Shown in pieces: positions 7,433-14,100 of a stretch of DNA of 64,000 nt. The number at the start of each line of letters is the position of its first letter. Within the stretch, counting starts at the first letter, position 1. A program made the translations under genes and the position numbers. The stretch lies in NCBI RefSeq assembly GCF_028368995.1, contig NZ_JAQNDL010000003.1, forward strand, positions 1,488,001-1,552,000, given 5' to 3'. This stretch comes from Nannocystis bainbridge. GTDB lineage: Bacteria > Myxococcota_A > Polyangia > Nannocystales > Nannocystaceae. A model generated the notes under the pieces. The model ran no database searches, had not been told where the DNA came from, and saw only the letters and a list, made by a program, of their open reading frames with translations.

Positions 7433-8836
7433 ATGTTCCGCAAGAGCGACACACACATCCACTTCGTCGGCATCGGCGGGATCGGGATGAGCGGGATCGC
7501 CGAGATCCTGCTGGACCTCGGTTACCGCGTCACCGGCACCGACCTGGCCGAGAGCGAGACCACGCGCAGGCTCAGCGAGCGCGGCGCCGTGGTCCACCGC
7601 GGGCACGACGAGGCCCACCTCGGGGACGCCGACGTCGTCGTCATCTCCTCCGCCGTGCGGGCCGACAACCCCGAGGTCGTCGCTGCGCGCGCGCGCAACA
7701 TCCCCGTCATCCCGCGGGCCGAGATGCTCGCCGAGCTCATGCGGCTCAAGCAGGGCGTCGTCATCGCCGGCTCGCACGGCAAGACCACCACCACCAGCCT
7801 CGTCGCCACCGCCCTTCACGCCGCCGGCCTCGACCCGACCGTCGTCATCGGCGGCAAGCTCAACGCGCTCGGCAGCAACGCCAAGAACGGGCGCGGCAAC
7901 CTGCTGGTCGCCGAGGCCGACGAGAGCGACGGCAGCTTCCTCATGCTCACGCCCACGGTCGCCGTCGTCACCAACATCGACGACGAGCACATGGACCACT
8001 ACGGCAGCATGACGCGGCTGCAGGACGCCTTCGTCGGGTTCGCCAACCGGGTCCCGTTCTACGGCCTGTGCGTCGTCTGCGTCGACGACCCCAACGCCGC
8101 CGCCATCCTGCCGCGCGTGCACAAGCGCTTCGTCACCTACGGCTTCTCGCAGGAGGCCGACTACCGCGCCGTCGACGTCGTGCACGACGGCCCCGTCACC
8201 CACTTCCGCGTCGTCGGTCAGGGCCGCGACCTCGGGCCGTTCACGCTGCACATGCCCGGCGTGCACAACGTCCTCAACGCGCTCGCCACCATCGCCGTGT
8301 GCGAGTTCCACGAGCTGCAGATGGCCGCCGTCGCCAACGCCCTGTCCGGCTTCGGCGGCGTCCAGCGCCGCTTCACCGTGCGCGGCACCGCCGGCGACGT
8401 CATGGTCGTCGACGACTACGGCCACCACCCGACCGAGGTCCGGGCCACCCTCGCCGGCGCGCGCACCAGCTACCCCGAGCGGCGGCTCGTCGCCGTGTTC
8501 CAGGCCCACCGCTACACCCGCGTGCGCGCCCACCTCGACGGCTTCGCCGCCAGCCTCGACGCCGCCGACCTCGTCGTGCTCACCGACATCTACCCCGCCG
8601 GCGAATCACCCCTGCCCGGCGCCACCGTCGAGGCGCTCGAGGCTGCCATGCTCGCCCGCCGGCCCGACCGCCCGGTCGTCATCCACAAGCCGGTCGCCGG
8701 CCTCTCCGAGTACCTGGCCCGAGAGTCATGTCCCGGAGACCTCATCATCACCCTCGGCGCCGGCAGCGTCACCCACGTCAGCCGCGAGCTGGCCGCGCAC
8801 CTGGACGGCCTGCGCGAGCCCGCCGCCCGCGCGTGA
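7433..8836 (+). CDS. murC: UDP-N-acetylmuramate--L-alanine ligase MurC
   Basis: 467 residues, the usual size. MurC adds L-alanine to UDP-N-acetylmuramic acid with ATP, the first amino acid of the peptidoglycan stem, in the cytoplasm. The N-terminal FVGIGGIGMSGIA binds the UDP-substrate, GSHGKTTTT at about residue 113 is the ATP loop, EADESDGSF and the DEHMDHYG segment are typical of the Mur ligase centre, and DDYGHHPTE marks the C-terminal domain. The ATG at 7433 fits the family start. It overlaps murB by four bases (GTGA), so the two are translationally coupled. The rest of the dcw cluster (ftsW, murG, ddl, ftsQAZ) is not here, so murC-murB has been separated from it. Confidence 0.97.
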   Translation: MFRKSDTHIHFVGIGGIGMSGIAEILLDLGYRVTGTDLAESETTRRLSERGAVVHRGHDEAHLGDADVVVISSAVRADNPEVVAARARNIPVIPRAEMLAELMRLKQGVVIAGSHGKTTTTSLVATALHAAGLDPTVVIGGKLNALGSNAKNGRGNLLVAEADESDGSFLMLTPTVAVVTNIDDEHMDHYGSMTRLQDAFVGFANRVPFYGLCVVCVDDPNAAAILPRVHKRFVTYGFSQEADYRAVDVVHDGPVTHFRVVGQGRDLGPFTLHMPGVHNVLNALATIAVCEFHELQMAAVANALSGFGGVQRRFTVRGTAGDVMVVDDYGHHPTEVRATLAGARTSYPERRLVAVFQAHRYTRVRAHLDGFAASLDAADLVVLTDIYPAGESPLPGATVEALEAAMLARRPDRPVVIHKPVAGLSEYLARESCPGDLIITLGAGSVTHVSRELAAHLDGLREPAARA

Positions 8837-9801
8837 CCGCCATGACCGACTCCCGCGGGCAGCGGCTCCTCGCCGAGCTCGGTGACCTCGACCTCCCGCC
8901 CGGCGCGCTCGAGCTGCGGCCCGATGAGTCGATGGCCCGGCACACCACCCTGCGGCTCGGCGGCCCGGCGGACCTGTGGGCCAGGCCGGCCGACGCCCGC
9001 GCCCTGCAGATGCTCCTGACCGCCTGCCACGCGCGGGCGATCGGCGTCAGCTTCGTCGGCGGCGGCTCCAACCTGCTCGTGCGCGACGCCGGCATCCGCG
9101 GCGTCGTCGTCAACCTCGCACGCATGAACCGGGTCGAGCGGCCCGACCCCGCCGACCCCGCGCGCGTCGAGGTCGAGGCCGGCGCCACCACCGGTCGCCT
9201 GCTGCAGCACGTCACCACCTGGGAGCTCGGCGGCCTCGAGTTCCTCGGCGGCGTCCCGGGCAGCGTCGGCGGCGGCCTCGTCATGAACGCCGGCACCTAC
9301 CTCGGCGAGTTCACCAGGGTCGTCGTGCGCGTGCACAGCCTCCACCGCGACGGCCGCGCGCGCACCCGCGAGCACGCCGAGTGCGGCTTTCGCTACCGCG
9401 GCAGCGACCTCCCGCCCGACGAGCTCGTCGTCGGCGCCGAGCTGCGCTGCTGGCCGCGCCCGCGCCCCGAGATCGAGGCCGACGTCGCCGGCCTGCGCGA
9501 GCGCCGGCGCCAGCGCGAGCCGACCGGCGTCGCCAACAACGGCAGCACCTTCAAGAACCCGCCCGGCGAGTTCGCCGGCCGCCTCATCGAGTCGGTCGGC
9601 CTCAAGGGCACCCGCGTCGGCGCCGCGATCGTCAGCCCCGTGCACGCCAACTGGCTGGTCGTCGAGCGCCCCGGCCCCGGCGTGCCCGAAGCGCGCGCCG
9701 CCGACCTCCTCGCCCTCATCGACCTCGTGCGCGAGCGCGTGCGCGAAGCGACCGGCGTCGCCCTCGAGCTCGAGGTCAAGATCGCCGGCGAGGCGGTATA
9801 A
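8833..9801 (+). CDS. murB: UDP-N-acetylenolpyruvoylglucosamine reductase MurB
   Basis: About 322 residues if the GTG overlapping the murC stop is used (8833); an ATG three codons later (8842) is the alternative. MurB reduces UDP-GlcNAc-enolpyruvate to UDP-MurNAc with NADPH and FAD. FAD-binding features are visible: TTLRLGGPADLW, GGGSNLLV and GVPGSVGGGLVMNAG. The catalytic Ser lies in NNGSTFKNP and the closing part holds the active-site Glu region. Together with murC it makes the MurNAc-L-Ala precursor. Second gene of the murC-murB-BolA operon; eight bases separate it from the next ATG. Confidence 0.96.
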   Translation: MTAMTDSRGQRLLAELGDLDLPPGALELRPDESMARHTTLRLGGPADLWARPADARALQMLLTACHARAIGVSFVGGGSNLLVRDAGIRGVVVNLARMNRVERPDPADPARVEVEAGATTGRLLQHVTTWELGGLEFLGGVPGSVGGGLVMNAGTYLGEFTRVVVRVHSLHRDGRARTREHAECGFRYRGSDLPPDELVVGAELRCWPRPRPEIEADVAGLRERRRQREPTGVANNGSTFKNPPGEFAGRLIESVGLKGTRVGAAIVSPVHANWLVVERPGPGVPEARAADLLALIDLVRERVREATGVALELEVKIAGEAV

Positions 9802-9809
9802 CTCCGGCC

Positions 9810-10067
9810 ATGAGTCACCACCCGACCAACTTCCAGGGCTCCGTCGTCGACGCCATCCGCGAGGCCATCCTCGCCAAGATGCCCGCAGACGACGTCCAGG
9901 TCTCGGGCGGCGGCGGCCACTACGCCATCGTCGTCGTCTCCTCCGAGTTCGCCGGCAAGACCATGGTCGCCCAGCAGCGCCTCGTCTACGGCGCCATCGC
10001 CCACCTCATGGCCGGCGACATGGCCCCGGTCCACGCCGTCGACAGCCTGCGCACCATCGTCCCCTGA
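9810..10067 (+). CDS. BolA/IbaG-family protein
   Basis: 85 residues. The pattern of an N-terminal helix (VVDAIREAILAKMP), a VSGGGGHYAIVVVS strand pair and the helical LVYGAIAHLM then HAVDSLRTIVP fits the BolA fold; HYAIVVVS and the final small domain are the usual family signature. BolA proteins bind monothiol glutaredoxins and take part in Fe-S/iron handling, and some affect cell shape. It starts 8 bp after murB and is probably co-transcribed with the murein genes, which recalls the link of ibaG with murA in proteobacteria. A dispersed palindrome follows the stop by 14 bp. Confidence 0.85.
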   Translation: MSHHPTNFQGSVVDAIREAILAKMPADDVQVSGGGGHYAIVVVSSEFAGKTMVAQQRLVYGAIAHLMAGDMAPVHAVDSLRTIVP

Positions 10068-10081
10068 GCGCCGCACCGCGA

Positions 10082-10099
10082 CCTGTCCTCAAGGACAGG
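10082..10099. repeat. dispersed palindrome copy (3' of BolA gene)
   Basis: CCTGTCCT-CA-AGGACAGG, a perfect 8-bp stem, 14 bp after the stop codon. No T-run follows. Confidence 0.85.
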
Positions 10100-10178
10100 C
10101 CGCCTCGAAGCGCGAGCGCGCCAGGCCGCACCGCCCGGCTCTACCACGCGACGATGGGCGCGACGGAGCCCTGCGCGC

Positions 10179-10739
10179 TCAACCGAGCCGCGCGAGCAGG
10201 CCGTCATACACGTCCGTGAGCGCCAGGCGGCACGGCGGCGCCGCCAGCTCGACCACCGCCTCGGCCCCGGCCTCGCGCCGGTAGTGCCAGCCGTGCGCCG
10301 CGCGGACGAAGACCTCGACCGACAGCGCCTCCTGGCTCACCAGCAAGTACGCCTGCAGGCTGCTCAGCTGCTGATACAGCGCCCATTTGCGCCCCCGATC
10401 GAAGCTCTCGGTCGACGGCGAGAGCACCTCGACGATCAGCGCCGGCCGCTCGACCAGGCTCCGCTCGAGCTGCTCCGGATCGCAGCTGACCACCACGTCG
10501 GGATAGACCACATCTGCGCCCACGCGCACCTTCATGCCCTCGTGGAACGTGAAACAACCGCGCGGCCGCAGCTGCTCGCGCAGCGTCGCGGCGAGGTTGA
10601 CGCCGATGTGCGCGTGGAACGTCGAGCCACCCGCCATCGCGAACACCTCGCCGTCGACGAGCTCGTATCGCGGCTCCTGCTCCTGCTCCCACACCAGGAA
10701 CGCCTCGAGGCTCATGCGTACCTGGGGGACCGCGGACAC
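10179..10739 (-). CDS. Uma2-family putative endonuclease
   Basis: 186 residues from the GTG at 10739, which gives VSAVPQVRMSLEAFLVWE, the usual Uma2 opening; an ATG lies eight codons further in. Uma2 proteins have a PD-(D/E)xK nuclease-like fold: ELVDGEVFAM, the Asp in VYPDVVVS and the Glu in LIVEVLSPST are the expected conserved acidic residues, followed by DRGRKWALYQQ. The family is abundant in cyanobacteria and myxobacteria; the natural role is not established. It stands alone on the minus strand. Confidence 0.88.
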   Translation of the reverse strand: MSAVPQVRMSLEAFLVWEQEQEPRYELVDGEVFAMAGGSTFHAHIGVNLAATLREQLRPRGCFTFHEGMKVRVGADVVYPDVVVSCDPEQLERSLVERPALIVEVLSPSTESFDRGRKWALYQQLSSLQAYLLVSQEALSVEVFVRAAHGWHYRREAGAEAVVELAAPPCRLALTDVYDGLLARLG

Positions 10740-10978
10740 GCCTCCAAGTCTATCAAGCCCGGCGCATGACGGCCAGCTCGCCTCCCCGCCACGCCGGGCG
10801 CCGGCCTCGCGTCTCGTCGCGGCGGCCCCAGGAGTGACGCCCGCGAGGCCCGCGGACGCGAGCGACAGCGCAGCCGCGCCGGCTCGTCGCATTGACAGCC
10901 CCGCGCCTCGGCCCAGCCTTCGCGGGTGGGCCTCTTCGTCCACACATCAGCCCGGCGTTCGCCGCCAGGAGACCGATC

Positions 10979-11518
10979 ATGAGCACCCTCAAGCCTTCGC
11001 TCGGCCTGCGCGATCACCTGCGCGGCGAGCTCTCGCGGGCGATTCACCTCGTCGAATTCGGCGACTTCGAGTGCCCCTTCTGCGGCCAGGCCCAGATCGT
11101 CGTCCACGCCCTCGTACGGGCGCTCGGCGATCAGCTCTGCTTCGGCTTCCGCAACTTCCCGCTCGAGGCCGCCCACCCGCACGCCCGGCTCTCCGCCGAG
11201 GCTGCCGAGGCCGCCGGCGCCCAGGGCAAGTACTGGCAGATGCACGACCTCCTGTTCGAGAACCAGCACGCCCTCACCGTCCCGCACCTCGGGCATTACG
11301 GCGAGCAGCTCGGCCTCGACATGCACCGCTTCGTCGCCGACCTGCAGGCCCACCGTCACCTCGAGAAGGTCCGCGGCGACCGCCACAGCGGGGCCATCAG
11401 CGGCGTCACCGGCACCCCGACCTTCTTCGTCAACGGCATCCGCCACGAGGGCCCGTTCGACTTCGACTCCCTGCTCGCCGCCATGACCCTCGCCGCTCGC
11501 TTCCCCCGCGCCGGCTGA
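10979..11518 (+). CDS. DsbA-like thioredoxin-fold protein
   Basis: 179 residues. FGDFECPFCGQAQ carries the CxxC redox motif (CPFC) after the first strand, the helical insert is typical of DsbA, and GTPTFFVNG holds the cis-proline loop. No signal peptide is visible in front of MSTLKPSLGLRDH, so this looks cytoplasmic, resembling the 'Thioredoxin_4' proteins that follow NhaA antiporters. The ATG at 10979 is preceded by CCAGGAG. It is divergent from the Uma2 gene and followed by an array of palindromes. Substrate unknown. Confidence 0.85.
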   Translation: MSTLKPSLGLRDHLRGELSRAIHLVEFGDFECPFCGQAQIVVHALVRALGDQLCFGFRNFPLEAAHPHARLSAEAAEAAGAQGKYWQMHDLLFENQHALTVPHLGHYGEQLGLDMHRFVADLQAHRHLEKVRGDRHSGAISGVTGTPTFFVNGIRHEGPFDFDSLLAAMTLAARFPRAG

Positions 11519-11531
11519 CGCGCGCCGCTCT

Positions 11532-11609
11532 GCATGCCCCGCAGGACATGCCCCCTGGGACATGCCCTATCCGACCTATCCCATCGGACATGCCCCCGAG
11601 GCCATGTCC
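11532..11609. repeat. composite array of dispersed palindromes
   Basis: GCATGCCC...GGACATGCC...GGGACATGCCC...GGACATGCCC...GCCATGTCC: five or six half-sites alternating in orientation fill the space between the convergent DsbA-like and STAS genes. Most arms are ACATGCC rather than ACATGTCC. Confidence 0.8.
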
Positions 11610-11623
11610 ACGGCGCACCGAAT

Positions 11624-12445
11624 CTAGCGCGTCTGCGTGAGCTCGACGCCGAGCCCGCGCAGCGCGTAGCGCAGCCCGCTCGCCAGGTCGGCCAGCGTCG
11701 GCGCCCGGAACGACACCCCGCGGGCGCTCATCGACTGTGCCACTGCCGGCTGGATCCCGACCAGCACCGGCGTCGCCCCGAGCAGCTCGATCGCCTGCGC
11801 CGCGCGGGCCAGCAGCTGCACGGCCTCGTCGGTGTCGAGGCTCGGCACGCCCGACAGATCGATCAACGCATAGGCCGCCGAATGCCTGGCCACCGCCGCC
11901 AGCAGCGCCTCGGTGATCTGCTGCGCGCGCTCGGCCCCCAGCTCGCCCAGCAGCGGCAGCACCACCACCCCGGGGTACAGCGGCAGCACCCGCAGCGACA
12001 GCCGCACCAGCGCCTCCGATTGGGCTCGCACCACCGCCTCGCGCGCCTGCAGGTACGTATCGGCCAGCACCGCCGCCCCGGCGTAGGCGAGCTTCGCCCG
12101 CGCGCGCTCCCAGCCGAGGCGGAGCTCGGGCTCGTCGGGGTGATGCGCCGCGAAATCGTCGGACACCGCCTGGAACCCGAGGTTGAGGCCCGTGACGACA
12201 TCCATCACCGCCACCCCGAGCTGCGAGCGGACCACCGCGATCTCGCGCATGCGCTGCAGCAGCGCCTGCGGCTCTCCGTGGGCCAGGTCGAGGGCCACCG
12301 CCTCGAACGCGCGGGCCAGCGTGGCCGACAGCTGCGGATCGGTGAGGCCCTCGTAGAACGGCAACTTCGCGGCCCGGATCCTGGCCGCGGACGCTGCCAC
12401 GTTGTCGTTCAACCGGCCTCGAAACGCGTCCACCAGCCGCTGCAT
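11624..12445 (-). CDS. RsbR-like STAS-domain protein
   Basis: 273 residues. The N-terminal 160 residues are all-helical (RLNDNVAASAARIRAAKL, LNLGFQAVSDDFAAHH) like the sensor halves of RsbR-type proteins. The C-terminal part is a STAS domain: PLYPGVVVLPLLGEL, then YALIDLSGVPSLDTDEAVQLL, where Asp-Thr-Asp replaces the usual phosphorylated Ser/Thr region. Such proteins act in stressosomes or partner-switching cascades that set sigma-factor or other output activity. No RsbS/RsbT partner is adjacent; an anti-sigma/anti-anti-sigma pair lies 30 kb away. Start ATG at 12445. Confidence 0.8.
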   Translation of the reverse strand: MQRLVDAFRGRLNDNVAASAARIRAAKLPFYEGLTDPQLSATLARAFEAVALDLAHGEPQALLQRMREIAVVRSQLGVAVMDVVTGLNLGFQAVSDDFAAHHPDEPELRLGWERARAKLAYAGAAVLADTYLQAREAVVRAQSEALVRLSLRVLPLYPGVVVLPLLGELGAERAQQITEALLAAVARHSAAYALIDLSGVPSLDTDEAVQLLARAAQAIELLGATPVLVGIQPAVAQSMSARGVSFRAPTLADLASGLRYALRGLGVELTQTR

Positions 12446-12607
12446 CTCCGGTCAAGATGCATCAACCGTCCACGCAAGTAAACGCGTGGGCCCGGGCCCA
12501 CGCATCACGCGAGCGCCGACCTCCGCCAGCGCACGCCCCGCACGCGCAGACGCGGCTGTGCGCCCCCGACCGCGTGTCGTCTCCGGCTCCAGGACGCGGC
12601 CTCATGA

Positions 12608-12627
12608 CCCTGTCCCAAGGGACATGC
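12608..12627. repeat. dispersed palindrome copy
   Basis: CCTGTCCC-AA-GGGACATGC, in the 250-bp space between two divergent genes and about 70 bp upstream of the methyltransferase start. Confidence 0.8.
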
Positions 12628-12694
12628 ACCAGGCGGACGATCGCGTCCACTTGTCCGCGGCGCCCGCCGCGGCCGAGTGCTACCCTCGCGCGCG

Positions 12695-13981
12695 ATGCCT
12701 GCACGCGGCCGATCGCAGCGCCTCGCCGCCGACGACCCCGTCACGCCGGTGTTACGCGAAGACCTCGCGCTCGGCCACCGCGCCGCCCGGCCCGGCGAAG
12801 GCGACCTTTTCGACAATCGCCTGATCCACGGCGACAACCTCGCCGTCCTGCGCGCGCTCGAGCCCGAGTTCGCCGGCCGGGTGCAGTGCGTGTACATCGA
12901 CCCGCCCTACAACACCGGCCAGGTGTTCGCGCACTACGACGACGGCGTCGACCACGAGCGCTGGTCGGCGCAGATCCGTCAGCGCCTCGAGGTGCTGCAG
13001 CGGCTGCTCGCCGCCTCGGGCACGCTGTTCGTGCACATCGACGACAACGAGCTGGCCTATCTGATCACCGCCGCCGACGAGGTGTTCGGGCGGGCCAACC
13101 GGATCGCCGTGATCACCTTCAAGCAGAGCTCCGTCTCGGGGCCCAAGGCCGTCAACGCCGGCTTCGTCAGCACCGCCAGCTTCATCGTCGTCTACGCCCG
13201 CCAGCGCAGCGCCTGGCGCCCCGAGCGGGTCCACGCCGCGACCGCGCGCGACGCCCGTTACAGCCGGTGGATCGACAACATCGACGACCCGCCGGAGCGC
13301 TGGCGCTTGGTCCCGCTGCGCCAGGCGTTCGCGCGGGCCCGCGGCCTCGCCCCCGGCGGCCTGCGGGGCGGCGCCCACGAGGCCGAGCTCGAGGCGTTCG
13401 TGCTCGCATCCCCCCACCGGGTCGTCCGCACCGCCCGCATCGCCGCCCGCGACGTCGGCGAGCCCGCGCGGCAGATCCTGGCCCGCTCGGCCGCCGAGCC
13501 CGGCGTGGTCCTGCGCGCCGAGCGACCTGGCCGCGAGGACATGTACTTCCTCGGCGGCGAGCAGCTGATCTTCTATGCGGCCAAGGTCCGCGAGGTCGAC
13601 GGCCGCCGCGTCACCGCCCAGCCGCTGTCGACGATCTGGGACGACCTCCTGCCCAACAACCTCCACAACGAGGGCGGCGTCGCCTTCTCGCACGGCAAGA
13701 AGCCCGAGCTGCTGCTCAAGCGCTGCCTCGACGTCGCCACCGCCCCCGGCGACCTCGTGCTCGACTGCTTCGCCGGCTCCGGCACCACCGCCGCCGTCGC
13801 CCACAAGATGCGGCGCCGCTGGCTGGCCGTCGAGCTCGGCCCGCACGCCGAGACCCACTGCCTGCCGCGCCTGCGCGCCGTGGTCGACGGCGAGGACCCG
13901 AGCGGCGCGACCGCGGCGACCGGCTGGCGCGGCGGCGGCGGCTTCCGCTTCTTCCGCCTCGAAGACCCGCCCGCGCGCTGA
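12695..13981 (+). CDS. orphan beta-class DNA methyltransferase (type III Mod-like)
   Basis: 428 residues. The catalytic DPPYNTG (about residue 69) precedes the SAM-binding LDCFAGSGTTAAV (about residue 359), the IV-to-I order of beta-class adenine-N6/cytosine-N4 methyltransferases, with the target-recognition region between them. HGDNLAVLRAL and HIDDNELAYL are standard for type III Mod and related enzymes. It is shorter than classical Mod proteins. The end (GGGFRFFRLEDP) is often seen in such enzymes. No restriction gene is next to it: a kinase lies downstream on the other strand, so it may be a solitary regulator of DNA modification or a relic. Start ATG at 12695. Confidence 0.88.
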   Translation: MPARGRSQRLAADDPVTPVLREDLALGHRAARPGEGDLFDNRLIHGDNLAVLRALEPEFAGRVQCVYIDPPYNTGQVFAHYDDGVDHERWSAQIRQRLEVLQRLLAASGTLFVHIDDNELAYLITAADEVFGRANRIAVITFKQSSVSGPKAVNAGFVSTASFIVVYARQRSAWRPERVHAATARDARYSRWIDNIDDPPERWRLVPLRQAFARARGLAPGGLRGGAHEAELEAFVLASPHRVVRTARIAARDVGEPARQILARSAAEPGVVLRAERPGREDMYFLGGEQLIFYAAKVREVDGRRVTAQPLSTIWDDLLPNNLHNEGGVAFSHGKKPELLLKRCLDVATAPGDLVLDCFAGSGTTAAVAHKMRRRWLAVELGPHAETHCLPRLRAVVDGEDPSGATAATGWRGGGGFRFFRLEDPPAR

Positions 13982-13996
13982 CGCGCCCGCCAAGCA

Positions 13997-14083
13997 CACA
14001 TGCCCGTTCAGACATGCCCTTTCGAGCATGCTCCATCAGGCATGTCCCAAAGCACATGCCCCTTCGAGCATGCCCTCCGGGCC
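13997..14083. repeat. long composite array of dispersed palindromes
   Basis: About 85 bp made of ACATGCC / AGACATGCC / GAGCATGC / GGCATGTCC / CACATGCCC / GAGCATGCC half-sites in alternating orientation with spacers CCGTTC, CTTTCGA, TCCATCA, CAAAG and CTTCGA. It fills the gap between a methyltransferase stop (13981) and a convergent kinase stop (14101). Confidence 0.85.
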
Positions 14084-14100
14084 ATCCTCTACCTATCCGC

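Noticed and set aside
7069..9801. A 910-codon open frame covering murC and murB
   Set aside because: Only the last part (from 8833) is MurB. The rest is the murC region read in the wrong frame, so the ORF was cut to the murB start.
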